Shown piece by piece: positions 17,379 through 26,128 of a stretch of 64,000 bases of DNA. The stretch is from assembly GCF_002210165.1 (NCBI RefSeq), contig NZ_AQQP01000004.1:310001-374000 (forward strand), given 5' to 3'. The notes under the pieces are model-generated. The model ran no database searches. It saw only the letters and a program-made list of their open reading frames with translations, and had not been told where the DNA came from. The position numbers and the translations under genes were made by a program. Each line of letters opens with the position of its first letter. Within the stretch, counting starts at the first letter, position 1. Source of the DNA: Phaeobacter sp. 22II1-1F12B (GTDB lineage: Bacteria; Pseudomonadota; Alphaproteobacteria; Rhodobacterales; Rhodobacteraceae).

Positions 17379-19143
17379 GGCAGCGTACCTTATGGCCGGG
17401 TTCCATCACCGTCAGCGACGGTATCACGGCAGATGAAAAACGAAAGGCTTCGGGCCAGCTTTCCGGAGACCCGGCACCCTTTGCGACCAGATCGAGGTCG
17501 ATGGGGTGGTTGATATCCGGAGTCGGCTGGGCCGCGATCAGCGCCTTTGTATAGGGATGGCGCGGATTGTGGAATAATACATCGGGAGGGGCCTGTTCGA
17601 CCACAAGACCCTGTCGCATCACGGCGACGTCATCGGCGATCCGTGCAACGACGGCCAGATCATGGGAAATGAACAGGTAGCTCAGGTTCATCCGATCGCG
17701 GATGTCTTCCAGCAGCGTCAGGATCTGCTCCTGCACCGAAACGTCCAGCGCCGAGGTCGGTTCATCGCAGACCAGCAGCGACGGATCGAGCATCAGCGCG
17801 CGCGCGATGGAAAGCCGCTGTCGCTGCCCGCCGGAAAAGGCATGCGGATACCGCATCAGCATATCGCCGTTCAGCCCGACCTGCTTCAGCATGGCCTCTG
17901 CCCGGTCACGCCGTTCCGATTTCGACCCGATCCCGTGAATGTCCAGCGGTTCGGTCAGGGCATCCGCGATCCGCATTCTCGGCGACAGCGAAGAATACGG
18001 GTCCTGAAACACCATCTGGGCCTGTTTCTGGAACGCGATGCGCTCTTCGCGGGTCATGTCATGAACGGTGATCGGTTCAGTGTGTGGCTCGGGCCGAAAG
18101 AGCACTTCGCTGCCCGGATCGGGCGCATCTGCGCCAAGGGCGATCCGTGCCGCCGTGGTCTTGCCCGATCCGCTTTCACCGACGATGGCCAGAGTCCGCC
18201 CGCGCGGCAGGGCCAGATCGACCCCGCGACAGGCGTGGACCAGTGCCTGTTCCTGCCAGGCCTTGTGGCCGCGAATGAGATAGGTCTTTGAGACCTCTTT
18301 CATCTCGAGGATGAAGTCCTGCCGCGCGGGACGCTCTTTTACAGCGAAATCCTCCGGCAGCGATGGTGCGGCATTGATCAGGGCCTTGGTATAGGGATGC
18401 GCGGGGTCGCTCAGCAGCGGTGCGGCCGACCCGGATTCCATCACCCGGCCCTTGTGCATCACCACGACCTGTTCGGCCATGTTGGCGACAACGCCAAGGT
18501 CATGGGTTACCAGTATCATCGCCATGCCGGTTTCGCGCTGCAGGTCCTTCATCAGGCCCAGCACCTGCGCCTGCGTCGTCACGTCGAGCGCCGTCGTCGG
18601 TTCGTCCGCGATCAGCAGGTCCGGCTTGGCCACCATCGCCATCGCGATCATAGCCCGTTGCCGCATCCCGCCGGACATCTCGAACGGGTAGGCGCGAAAG
18701 GCCCGCTCGGGATCGGGAAATCCGACCCGCTCAAAGGTTTCCAGCACCTGCGTCTTTGCATCGCCCCGGGCCGCACCCCTGTGCAGCCGCAGGACCTCGC
18801 CGACCTGATTGCCGATCCGGTGCAGCGGCGACAGCGAACGCATCGGCTCCTGAAAGATCATCGAGATCTCGTTGCCGCGGATTTCGCGCATCTGACGTTC
18901 CCGGATCGAACTGAGCTCGACCGGGCCTTCGCGCCCGGCGAAGGTAATGCGGCCCGAACGGATCTTGGCAATACGGGGCAGAATGCGCAGCACCGCGCGG
19001 CAGGTGACTGTCTTGCCCGACCCGGATTCGCCAACCAGTGCAAGGGTCTCTCCCTTCTGCACGTCGAAACTCACGTCCTCGACCACGTTGTCGCCCCGGC
19101 CAAAACCGATACTCAGGTTCTCTATACTTAGCAGAGGGGGCAT
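17371..19143 (-). CDS. tandem-domain ABC transporter ATPase (YejF-like)
   Basis: 590 residues with two complete nucleotide-binding domains. The first has Walker [10 protein letters not shown] near 37-45, signature [12 protein letters not shown] and Walker [13 protein letters not shown]. The second has [12 protein letters not shown] near 318-329, LSRSIGRALM-type signature [15 protein letters not shown] and [14 protein letters not shown]. Fused NBD pairs are typical of YejF and GsiA. It is the first gene of the operon, followed directly by the binding protein (8-base overlap) and the two permeases. The ATG at 19143 follows a GGAAAA purine run. Confidence 0.93.
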   Translation of the reverse strand: MPPLLSIENLSIGFGRGDNVVEDVSFDVQKGETLALVGESGSGKTVTCRAVLRILPRIAKIRSGRITFAGREGPVELSSIRERQMREIRGNEISMIFQEPMRSLSPLHRIGNQVGEVLRLHRGAARGDAKTQVLETFERVGFPDPERAFRAYPFEMSGGMRQRAMIAMAMVAKPDLLIADEPTTALDVTTQAQVLGLMKDLQRETGMAMILVTHDLGVVANMAEQVVVMHKGRVMESGSAAPLLSDPAHPYTKALINAAPSLPEDFAVKERPARQDFILEMKEVSKTYLIRGHKAWQEQALVHACRGVDLALPRGRTLAIVGESGSGKTTAARIALGADAPDPGSEVLFRPEPHTEPITVHDMTREERIAFQKQAQMVFQDPYSSLSPRMRIADALTEPLDIHGIGSKSERRDRAEAMLKQVGLNGDMLMRYPHAFSGGQRQRLSIARALMLDPSLLVCDEPTSALDVSVQEQILTLLEDIRDRMNLSYLFISHDLAVVARIADDVAVMRQGLVVEQAPPDVLFHNPRHPYTKALIAAQPTPDINHPIDLDLVAKGAGSPESWPEAFRFSSAVIPSLTVMEPGHKVRCHV

Positions 19144-19349
19144 TGTTTTCCGTTCGTCCTGTCAGGTCCGGGTTAACCAAAGTTTCCAAGCCCGGTCACC
19201 TTCGCTTGCGCTTTACCAGCTAGTCAAACACCAATTGCATGTTCAGATGAGAGGAATGTGTCGCCAAGCCTACACATCCGCTTATCTTTTTGGCATGAGT
19301 TGCAGGGCAGGCCGGGTAAATCGGCCGTCGTTACAGGAGTGACCATCGA

Positions 19350-19835
19350 ATGAGCCGCCTTGACCTGTTTATCGACCGGATGGTGTCGCAACGCGCCTGT
19401 CTCGACTACGCGATTGCCGAAACGGCGCTGATTACCGGGCCGGTGTACGAACTCGGTCTTGGCAACGGTCGCACCTATCACCACATGCGCGAACGGATCA
19501 AAGGCCGCGACATCTACGTGTTCGAACGGGCGATTGCCTCGCACCCGGATTCCACGCCGCCCGAATCCCTCACGATCCTCGGGGATGTGCACGACACACT
19601 GCCAGCCACGCTGGAACGGTTCGGCCCGGTGGCAAGCCTGATCCACGCCGATCTCGGCGGGCATAACCGCGCCAAGAACGATATCTTCGCGCGCGAGATT
19701 TCACCGCTTGTCGAGCCGCTGCTGGCCGAGGGCGGTCTGATGGTGTCGAGCGACCGGATGTATTTCGAGAACCTGACAGAGCTGCCGTTGCCGACCGGTG
19801 CGGTCGAGGGCCGCTGTTTTGTTTACCGTCGGTAA
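19350..19835 (+). CDS. small class I SAM-dependent methyltransferase (paralogue 2)
   Basis: 161 residues. The SAM loop LGLGNGRTYHHMRERI begins at residue 35, exactly where paralogue 1 (3445-3933) has LGLGNGRTYDHLREIL, and both start MSRLD with a conserved SQR/AQR at 13-15. The C-termini also match (GGLMVSSDRMYF versus GGILVSGQPLVGF). CAGGAG lies 9 bases before the ATG. It stands alone, divergent from the ABC operon and upstream of maoC-pta. The substrate is unknown. The presence of two copies 15 kb apart suggests duplication. Confidence 0.8.
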   Translation: MSRLDLFIDRMVSQRACLDYAIAETALITGPVYELGLGNGRTYHHMRERIKGRDIYVFERAIASHPDSTPPESLTILGDVHDTLPATLERFGPVASLIHADLGGHNRAKNDIFAREISPLVEPLLAEGGLMVSSDRMYFENLTELPLPTGAVEGRCFVYRR

Positions 19836-19884
19836 TTTCGCTTCTCGCCCGTCCACGGGGTGACATACGAGCGGCATATAAGAT

Positions 19885-19914
19885 GTGTACGGATGCTGTA
19901 CGGGTTGTGCATGG
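19885..19914 (+). promoter_or_regulatory. triple direct repeat, 11-bp period, upstream of maoC-pta
   Basis: GTGTACGG (19885), CTGTACGG (19896) and a degenerate GTGCATGG (19907) are spaced exactly 11 bp apart, 56-85 bp before the maoC-pta start. The same motif and spacing occur upstream of aroQ at 54681-54710. Direct repeats one helical turn apart are the usual site form of OmpR/PhoB-type response regulators; that assignment is inference. Confidence 0.45.
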
Positions 19915-19969
19915 CCATTTTCGCCCCTCGCGCCGATCCGACCAGAATTCGAAATAGGAACGCAGAGTG

Positions 19970-21367
19970 ATGAACCAGCCAGCCAAACGGGCCATGAAGA
20001 ACACCCCCTATGATGCGCTGAGCGTCGGCATGGAAGCGGAACAGACCCGCGTGCTCAAGGCAGAGGATCTTTATGTCTTCGCCAATTCCTCGGGCAACAT
20101 GAACCCGATGAACCTGCCCCGGGTGGACGGCGACGGGGACGGCAAACCCGAGGCCATCGCCCCGGCCATGTGGATGGCATCGCTGATCTCGGCTGTCCTT
20201 GGCTGCGACCTCCCCGGGCCGGGCACGACCTATCACAGCCAGACCCTGCGTTTCGTCAATCAGGCCCATGCGGGGGATACGCTCAGGATCAAGGTGCGGC
20301 TGACCGCCAAGGGCGAAGGCAGGCTGGTCAGCTTTGACACATGGGTCGAAACCGAAGACGGGCGTCCCATCGTTGAGGGCGAGGCACAGGTGGTCGCGCC
20401 CGAGAGACCGCTGGATTTCACGGCTCTGGACGTGCCGGGGCTGACGGTGCGCAGTCACAAGCATTTCGACCGGCTGCTCGAGCTGGCCGCGCCGCTTGAT
20501 CCGATCCCGACAGCTGTTGTCGCACCGGAAGAGCCTGATGCGCTCGCTGGTGCACTGCTGGCGGCGCAGCACACGCTGATTACCCCGATCCTGATCGGTG
20601 ACCCCGAAAAGATCGTCGCGGCGGGCGAAGCGGCGGGCATGAGCCTTGCAGGATATCAGATCATCGATGTACCGGACCACAAGGCGGCTGCCGAACGGGC
20701 GGTTGCACTGGTGCACGAAGGGCAGGCGGCTGCCCTGATGAAAGGTCACCTGCATACGGATGTCTTCCTGGGTGCCATTGTCAAGCGTGAGACCGGTTTG
20801 CGCACCTCGCGCCGTTTGAGCCATGTTTTCGTGATGGACGTGCCGGGGCTTGAGCATCTGCTGATGGTGACGGACGCGGCAATCAATATCTCGCCGGATC
20901 TTCAGGCCAAGGCGGACATCATCCAGAACGCGATCCATCTTGCGCATTCCATCGGCATTGAAGAACCGAAGGTCGGCGTGCTGTCGGCGGTGGAAAAGGT
21001 CAACCCGGCGATCCCGTCGACGCTGGATGCGGCCATCCTGTCGAAGATGGCGGATCGCGGCCAGATCAGCGGTGGTCTCGTGGACGGGCCGCTGGCGATG
21101 GACAACGCGATCAACCTCGGGGCCGCGATGACCAAGGGCATCAAGTCTCTCGTGGCGGGTCGGGCCGAGATCCTGATGGCGCCGAACATGGAGGCCGGCA
21201 ACATGCTGGCCAAGGAATTGACCTACCTCGCCCATGCCCAGTCGGCCGGGATCGTGATGGGGGCCCGCTGCCCGGTCATCCTGACCAGCCGGGCAGATGA
21301 CGACAAATCGCGCCTTGCATCCTGCGCTGTGGCGGCCCTTCACGCGGCGCGGGGAAGCGTCGCATGA
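19970..21367 (+). CDS. MaoC-like hydratase/phosphotransacetylase fusion
   Basis: 465 residues. Residues 1 to about 150 form a MaoC-type hotdog domain (NPMNLPRVDGDGDG; YHSQTLRFVNQAHAGDTL), and about 155-465 form a phosphate acetyl/butyryltransferase domain (HKHFDRLLELA; DVFLGAIVKRETGLRTSRRLSHVFVMD at the active site; EILMAPNMEAGNMLAKEL). It is the form annotated bifunctional enoyl-CoA hydratase/phosphate acetyltransferase. The Pta domain converts acyl-CoA and Pi to acyl phosphate, which the kinase gene overlapping by 4 bases can use to make ATP and free acid. I use ATG 19970; a GTG immediately before it (19967) is equally possible from the AGGAA site. Confidence 0.92.
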   Translation: MNQPAKRAMKNTPYDALSVGMEAEQTRVLKAEDLYVFANSSGNMNPMNLPRVDGDGDGKPEAIAPAMWMASLISAVLGCDLPGPGTTYHSQTLRFVNQAHAGDTLRIKVRLTAKGEGRLVSFDTWVETEDGRPIVEGEAQVVAPERPLDFTALDVPGLTVRSHKHFDRLLELAAPLDPIPTAVVAPEEPDALAGALLAAQHTLITPILIGDPEKIVAAGEAAGMSLAGYQIIDVPDHKAAAERAVALVHEGQAAALMKGHLHTDVFLGAIVKRETGLRTSRRLSHVFVMDVPGLEHLLMVTDAAINISPDLQAKADIIQNAIHLAHSIGIEEPKVGVLSAVEKVNPAIPSTLDAAILSKMADRGQISGGLVDGPLAMDNAINLGAAMTKGIKSLVAGRAEILMAPNMEAGNMLAKELTYLAHAQSAGIVMGARCPVILTSRADDDKSRLASCAVAALHAARGSVA

Positions 21368-22503
21368 GCGCGATCCTGACGCTGAACGCGGGAAGTTCCT
21401 CGATCAAGTTCGCGGTTTACCTGACGGGTGATGGTGATCCCGAACTTCTTTACGTCGGGCAGGTGGAAAACATCGGCGGCGCGGCAGAGCTGAAGCTGGC
21501 AGGCGATACGCCCGTTTCCATCGGAGCGAAAGATCACGAAACGGCCGTGCAGGCGATCCTGACGGCGGTCGAGCCGCTTCTTGAGGGTCGACAGGTGGCC
21601 GGGGTCGGTCACCGGATCGTGCACGGCGGCCCCGATCTTGGCGAACCGGCAAGGCTCAGCCCCGAGACGCTGGCGATGCTGGAAAAGCTGGTGCCTTTGG
21701 CTCCGCTGCACCAACCGCATAACCTTGCTGCGGTCCGCGCGGCGCAGGTGGCCTTTCCGGGGGCGGTACAGATCGGTTGTTTCGATACCGCTTTCCATCG
21801 TGGGAAGCCTTTCGTGAACGATGCTTATGGTCTGCCCCTGCATTTCTACGAGCAGGGCATCCGGCGGTACGGGTTTCACGGCCTGTCCTATGACTACATC
21901 GCCGGAGAGTTGCGTCGCACCCACCCGGAAATAGCCAAGCGCCGGGTTGTTGTTGCCCATCTGGGCAACGGGGCCTCGCTGTGCGGTCTGCTGAACGGGA
22001 AAAGTATTGCCACGACGATGGGGTTCTCGGCGCTGGATGGTCTGGTGATGGGGACGCGGCCCGGACAGCTCGATCCCGGTGTGATGCTTTACCTGATGGA
22101 TCAGGGCATGTCGTCGGCGGAACTGACCCGTCTGCTCTATCACGACAGCGGTCTGAAAGGACTGTCCGGGATCGGCAATGACATGCGTGAGCTTCTGGCC
22201 AGTCAGTCGCCGGATGCTTCGCAGGCGCTTGAGTATTACGTGGCGCGGCTGCGGCGCGAGATCGGGTCAATGGCGGCGGCGCTGGGCGGTATCGACGGGC
22301 TGGTGTTCAGCGGTGGCGTTGGCGAAAATGCCGCCGAGATACGCGCACGGGTTGTCGAGGGACTCGGGTTTCTCGGGTTGTCGCTGGATCAAACGGCGAA
22401 CCAGCAGAGAGAAACGAGGATCGGCGACGGGAAAGTCGATATTCTTGTCATTCCAACCAACGAGGAACTGGTGATCGCGCGCTCGGTCGCGGATCATATC
22501 TGA
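21364..22503 (+). CDS. ackA: acetate/propionate family kinase
   Basis: 379 residues, an ASKHA-fold kinase. LTLNAGSSSIKFAVY at 5-19 is the N-terminal AckA signature, GVGHRIVHGG carries a substrate arginine, FDTAFHRG and RRYGFHGLSYDYI hold catalytic residues, and SGGVGENAAEIRARV is the C-terminal AckA signature. It interconverts acyl phosphate + ADP and carboxylate + ATP. Coupling by ATGA overlap to the phosphotransacetylase indicates a two-step acetyl-CoA (or propionyl-CoA) to acetate route. At 379 residues it is slightly shorter than E. coli AckA (400). Confidence 0.93.
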   Translation: MSAILTLNAGSSSIKFAVYLTGDGDPELLYVGQVENIGGAAELKLAGDTPVSIGAKDHETAVQAILTAVEPLLEGRQVAGVGHRIVHGGPDLGEPARLSPETLAMLEKLVPLAPLHQPHNLAAVRAAQVAFPGAVQIGCFDTAFHRGKPFVNDAYGLPLHFYEQGIRRYGFHGLSYDYIAGELRRTHPEIAKRRVVVAHLGNGASLCGLLNGKSIATTMGFSALDGLVMGTRPGQLDPGVMLYLMDQGMSSAELTRLLYHDSGLKGLSGIGNDMRELLASQSPDASQALEYYVARLRREIGSMAAALGGIDGLVFSGGVGENAAEIRARVVEGLGFLGLSLDQTANQQRETRIGDGKVDILVIPTNEELVIARSVADHI

Positions 22504-22513
22504 CGCCGCCGCC

Positions 22514-22555
22514 AAATTTTCGAAGAAAATTTAACAAGAAAATTAAATTTTCTTG
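22514..22555. terminator. two adjacent AT-rich palindromes after ackA
   Basis: Two perfect inverted repeats lie 11 bases past the stop. AAATTTTC-gaa-GAAAATTT spans 22514-22532, and 10-base arms CAAGAAAATT / AATTTTCTTG around a single central A span 22535-22555. They share the half-sequence GAAAATT. The A/T-rich arms give T-runs on both strands, so a bidirectional terminator is the simplest reading; a paired protein-binding site is the alternative. Confidence 0.5.
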
Positions 22556-22658
22556 GCCTCGGGCCGATTGTACCGGGCAATATGCCTGTTAAGGTCGGGT
22601 CAGGGAGAGTTCTGGTCCAGACGGGCATTGCCCGGTTTCGACCGTGGGAGAGGATTTC

Positions 22659-23288
22659 ATGATATTTTACGACTGTAGCACGGCCCCGAGCCCGCGTCGG
22701 GCACGCATGTTCATTGCCGAAAAGGGACTGACCATCGAAACGCGTGAAATCTCGATTGGCAAGGGCGAACAGCTTTCGCCGGAGTTCCTCGAGATCAATC
22801 CCCGGGCCACGGTACCGGTTCTCATCACCGAGAACGGCAGCGTGCTGACGGAAAACCTCGGGATCGCCGCCTATCTCGAAGCGCTGCATCCCGAGCCGCC
22901 GTTGATGGGCCGCACCCCCGAGGAAAAGGGGCAGGTGCTGATGTGGAACGCGGTTGCAGAGATACAGGGCGGCCAGCCCATCGCCGAAGCCCTGCGCAAC
23001 GGTAACCCCCGGATGAAAGGCCGGGCGCTGACCGGTCAGGAAAATGTCGAGCAGATCCCCGAGCTGGCCGAGCGGGGCATGAAGCGGGCCAAGTCGTTTT
23101 TCAACATGCTCGAGAACCGGCTGCGCGAAAGCCCCTTTCTTGCGACCGATCACCTGACGCTGGCGGATATTACCGCCTTTGTCTTCGTGGAATTTGCGCG
23201 GGTCATCAAGCTGAGCATTCCGGAAGATTTCACCGCGACGCAGGCCTGGTATGAGAACATAAAGTCGAGACCCAGCGCGCAGTTGTGA
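22659..23288 (+). CDS. glutathione S-transferase family protein
   Basis: 209 residues from ATG 22659, which follows GGGAGAGG; the in-frame GTG/ATG-like extension upstream covers this ribosome site. The thioredoxin-fold domain is at 1-80 (IFYDCSTAPSPRRARMFIAEKGL; NPRATVPVLITENG with the cis-Pro; LTENLGIAAYLE with the Glu-Ser-type glutathione contact replaced by Glu-Asn). The all-helical C-terminal domain has the N-capping box LADITAF. It may detoxify electrophiles. The 5' untranslated region contains CCGGGCAA (22573) and TTGCCCGG (22628) arms that could form a long stem. Confidence 0.85.
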   Translation: MIFYDCSTAPSPRRARMFIAEKGLTIETREISIGKGEQLSPEFLEINPRATVPVLITENGSVLTENLGIAAYLEALHPEPPLMGRTPEEKGQVLMWNAVAEIQGGQPIAEALRNGNPRMKGRALTGQENVEQIPELAERGMKRAKSFFNMLENRLRESPFLATDHLTLADITAFVFVEFARVIKLSIPEDFTATQAWYENIKSRPSAQL

Positions 23289-23323
23289 GCCGGTAAGGCC
23301 GAAGAATTGTAAGGAGGAGCACC

Positions 23324-24493
23324 ATGGGAGAAGCATATATCGTCGCCGCCACGCGGACGGCGGGCGGTCGGCGCGAGGGGCGGGTCAGCGGATGGCATCC
23401 GGTCGATCTGGCCGCTGCCGTACTGGATGACGTCGTTGCGCGGGCCGGTATCGCGCCCGAGGCCGTGGACGACGTGATCATGGGATGCGTCAGCCAGGCG
23501 GGCGAGCAGGGGCTGCATTTCGGACGTAATGCGGTGCTCGCCTCGAACCTGCCGCGCTCGGTGCCGGCGGTGACCATCGATCGGCAGTGCGGGTCTTCGC
23601 AGCAATCCATCCATTTCGCCGCTCAGGCGGTCATGTCCGGGGTGCAGGATGTGGTCATCGCTGCCGGTGCGGAATCCATGAGCCGCGTGGCCATGGGGTC
23701 CACCGGTCGCTGGTCGAAACATCCCCAGCCGGGCAGCCCGTCGAGCCCCGGCATCGACCGAAACTATCCGCAGACCATCTTTTCGCAGTTCACCGGGGCC
23801 GAGATGATCGCTGACAAATGGCAGCACAGCCGCGATGACCTGGACGCTTTCGCGCTCAAAAGCCATCGGCGCGCGGCTGCTGCTGCTGACAGCGGCGCGT
23901 TCAACGATGAAATCCTGCCGATCAAGATCCGCACCGAAGACGGCAGCGAGATGCATACGCGGGACGAGGGGATTCGTCCCGATGCCTCGATGGAAAGCAT
24001 CGGCGGCCTGCGCACGCTGGTTGAGGGCGGCAAAATCACCGCCGGGAATGCCAGCCAAATCTGCGATGGGGCGGCGGCCGTCATGGTGGTGTCGGAACGC
24101 GCTCTCAAGGAACACGGTCTGACACCGCTCGCGCGAATACACGAGCTGACGGTAACCGCGGGCGATCCGGTGGTCATGCTGGAAGAGCCGCTTTTTGCCA
24201 CCGATAAGGCGCTGAAAAGGGCAGGGATGAAGATCGAGGACATCGATCTGTACGAGGTCAACGAAGCCTTTGCGCCGGTGCCGCTGGCATGGCTTCAGCA
24301 CACGGGGGCGGACCCTGACAAGCTGAACGTGAACGGCGGCGCCATCGCGCTTGGACATCCTCTTGGCGGGTCGGGCGCAAAACTGATGACCACGCTGCTC
24401 CATGCGCTGCGGGCGCGTGGCAAACGCTATGGTCTCCAGACCATGTGCGAGGGCGGCGGTATCGCCAACGTCACGATCATCGAGGCGCTTTGA
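23324..24493 (+). CDS. acetyl-CoA C-acetyltransferase (thiolase)
   Basis: 389 residues, usual for thiolases. The acyl-accepting Cys lies in [16 protein letters not shown] near 87-102. The second active-site block is [19 protein letters not shown] near 335-353 with the catalytic His, and the proton-donor Cys is in [13 protein letters not shown] near the end. It condenses two acyl-CoAs or cleaves 3-ketoacyl-CoA. AAGGAGGAG precedes the ATG. It follows the GST gene by 35 bp and is probably co-transcribed. Whether it is biosynthetic (PHB) or degradative cannot be told; no phaB is adjacent. Confidence 0.92.
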   Translation: MGEAYIVAATRTAGGRREGRVSGWHPVDLAAAVLDDVVARAGIAPEAVDDVIMGCVSQAGEQGLHFGRNAVLASNLPRSVPAVTIDRQCGSSQQSIHFAAQAVMSGVQDVVIAAGAESMSRVAMGSTGRWSKHPQPGSPSSPGIDRNYPQTIFSQFTGAEMIADKWQHSRDDLDAFALKSHRRAAAAADSGAFNDEILPIKIRTEDGSEMHTRDEGIRPDASMESIGGLRTLVEGGKITAGNASQICDGAAAVMVVSERALKEHGLTPLARIHELTVTAGDPVVMLEEPLFATDKALKRAGMKIEDIDLYEVNEAFAPVPLAWLQHTGADPDKLNVNGGAIALGHPLGGSGAKLMTTLLHALRARGKRYGLQTMCEGGGIANVTIIEAL

Positions 24494-24502
24494 CTTGAGA
24501 TG

Positions 24503-24530
24503 AAGGGCGGGCCGGATTTCGGCCTGCCCG
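24503..24530. terminator. bidirectional terminator hairpin
   Basis: GGGCGGGCCG pairs with CGGCCTGCCC around a short ATTT loop between the convergent thiolase and zinc-peptidase genes, whose stops are only 45 bases apart. It can serve both strands. Confidence 0.5.
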
Positions 24531-24538
24531 CTGCCGGT

Positions 24539-25495
24539 TTACCCCCGCCGCAGGTGCGTGTGAACGAACCCAAGCTTGTCGCGGACAGCCGGTTTCAGGA
24601 CAAACGGGTAAAGATCGGCAAGGTCCATCGCCCGGTTGATATGGTTCACCGCCAGCGAAGTATCGATTGCCCAGGTCAGAATCCGTTCGAAATCATCATC
24701 CGAGTAAGCGTCGTAGCCGTCCGGCGGGCCTTCGGGCAGGGAAAGCCGGGTTGCTGCGACACTGTCGAGCAGGTCGACAAGGTGCAGCAGATGCGCCGTC
24801 GTCTCGGCCCAGTCCTCATGCGGGTGCGCGCTTGCATAGCTGGTGATGTGATGCTCCCCGGCCTCTTTCGGCTGGTCGTAATGCCGTTTGAGCGCTTCTC
24901 CGTAATCCTCGCGCTCATCGCCGAACATCGCGCGGAAACTATCGGGAAACCCATCTTCCTCGCTTAGTCGCAGATGCAGGAAATGCGCCATCTCGTGACG
25001 CATATGCCCAAGCATGGTCCGGTAAAGCTCGCCCAACTCCTCCTGTCTTTCGCTCAAGGTCGCATCGCTTGCTTCGGAAACGTTGATGGTGATGAGCCCG
25101 TTGGCATGGCCCATGATTACGTCGGTTTCCCCCTTTGCCGTATTTTCCGACAGCAACTTGAACACCGGGCGCGCGCCTTCGTCCGAGGGTGTGAACCAGC
25201 CCCAACGCGCAAGGTTGGCCAGCATCCAGCGTTTCGCCGTTTCTGTTTCCAGCCAGAGCCGCAGGTTTTCAGGATGGTCGGTGTCCGGCACGGTTTCCGT
25301 CATCGCGCAGGACCGGCAATAGCCGTTGCTCTCGGCAATCCAGTTGCACGAGATCTTGTCGCGATTTGCACAGGCCTCACCATCGGCCAGCATGACCTGC
25401 CGGTCAGGATCGAAGAACACCTGTTGGCCACAGGCGCATTGGGTGTTTCTGAAATAAAGGTTTTGTCCGCATCCCGGACAGGTAAAGATCTGCAT
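24539..25495 (-). CDS. zinc-ribbon metallopeptidase family protein
   Basis: 318 residues from ATG 25495. An N-terminal zinc ribbon has Cys6, Cys9, Cys20 and Cys22 (CPGCG, CACG). A further group of four cysteines, in EACAN, ISCNW and YCRSC, lies at about 42-64. A HExxH metal site (GHMRHEMAHFLH) lies near residue 172, with a downstream Glu/His pair (SYASAHPHEDWAETTAHLLHL). This corresponds to the putative zinc-binding metallopeptidase family (DUF2248). No signal peptide is seen, so it is cytosolic. The role is unknown. The upstream codons in the same frame lack family similarity. Confidence 0.85.
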   Translation of the reverse strand: MQIFTCPGCGQNLYFRNTQCACGQQVFFDPDRQVMLADGEACANRDKISCNWIAESNGYCRSCAMTETVPDTDHPENLRLWLETETAKRWMLANLARWGWFTPSDEGARPVFKLLSENTAKGETDVIMGHANGLITINVSEASDATLSERQEELGELYRTMLGHMRHEMAHFLHLRLSEEDGFPDSFRAMFGDEREDYGEALKRHYDQPKEAGEHHITSYASAHPHEDWAETTAHLLHLVDLLDSVAATRLSLPEGPPDGYDAYSDDDFERILTWAIDTSLAVNHINRAMDLADLYPFVLKPAVRDKLGFVHTHLRRG

Positions 25496-25623
25496 GTCAT
25501 GTCCCCGGTGCCAGTCTGGCCAGCCATAGTGAACCATTCACCCGGCTTTCGGTTCCTTCCCGTTGCCTTCTTTTAACACGTCCGACTTGGGATAGAGATG
25601 ACATTCCAAGGGAATTGGCCGGT

Positions 25624-26055
25624 CTATCCCGCCAGCCGGGCCAGCAACCGGCGCAGGGTTGCCACGTCTTCCGGATCGAAACCGGCCACCAGCTTGGCGT
25701 CGTATTCCTGCGCCACGCCGCGCAGATCGCGATAGGCGGCCAGCCCCGCCTGCGTCAGCTCAAGCCGCTCTGACCGGCGGTCGTTTTCGTCCTTCTTCCG
25801 GGTCAGGAACCGGCGGTCGGCCAGTTTTTGGACGGCGCGGCTGACCTTGGTCTTGTGAATGCGGGCACGCTCGCCGATCTCCTTGGCGGTCATCTCTCCG
25901 TACCGACCCAGGTGAAACAGGACCCGCCATTCGGTCCGCAGCATGCCATAGCGATTCTTGTAATGACGCTGAAAGGCGATGCTGGATTCCTCTGCCGCCT
26001 GGTTCAGCATGTAGGGCAGGAAATATTGCAGGTCGAAGTCATCTTTTTCGCTCAT
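25624..26055 (-). CDS. MarR-family transcriptional regulator of the homogentisate cluster
   Basis: 143 residues. The winged helix lies at about 45-110: [38 protein letters not shown] is the recognition helix and wing. It is divergent from hmgA with only 73 bases between the start codons, and an inverted repeat (TAGTT-N8-AACTA) lies in that gap, so it most likely represses hmgA and its own gene and responds to a pathway aromatic acid such as homogentisate. MarR proteins commonly act so; the effector is inferred. Confidence 0.85.
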   Translation of the reverse strand: MSEKDDFDLQYFLPYMLNQAAEESSIAFQRHYKNRYGMLRTEWRVLFHLGRYGEMTAKEIGERARIHKTKVSRAVQKLADRRFLTRKKDENDRRSERLELTQAGLAAYRDLRGVAQEYDAKLVAGFDPEDVATLRRLLARLAG

Positions 26056-26074
26056 CAGGTCTTCTTGCCGGTTG

Positions 26075-26097
26075 TTAGTTACAAAATCAACTATTAC
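26075..26097. promoter_or_regulatory. candidate MarR operator between regulator and hmgA
   Basis: TAGTT (26076-26080) and AACTA (26089-26093) form an inverted repeat around ACAAAATC, within the 73-base divergent spacer; the AT-rich TTAGTTAC...ATCAACTAT context is like many MarR operators. It lies 36-53 bases before the hmgA start, where it could overlap the promoters of both genes. Confidence 0.5.
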
Positions 26098-26128
26098 CTC
26101 ATGCCCAGAACAAAGGGGAGGAGTTCAC

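Noticed and set aside
22573-22635. Riboswitch-like stem (CCGGGCAA / TTGCCCGG) before the GST gene
   Set aside because: The arms can pair, but no known riboswitch core was recognised between them; noted only within the GST entry.
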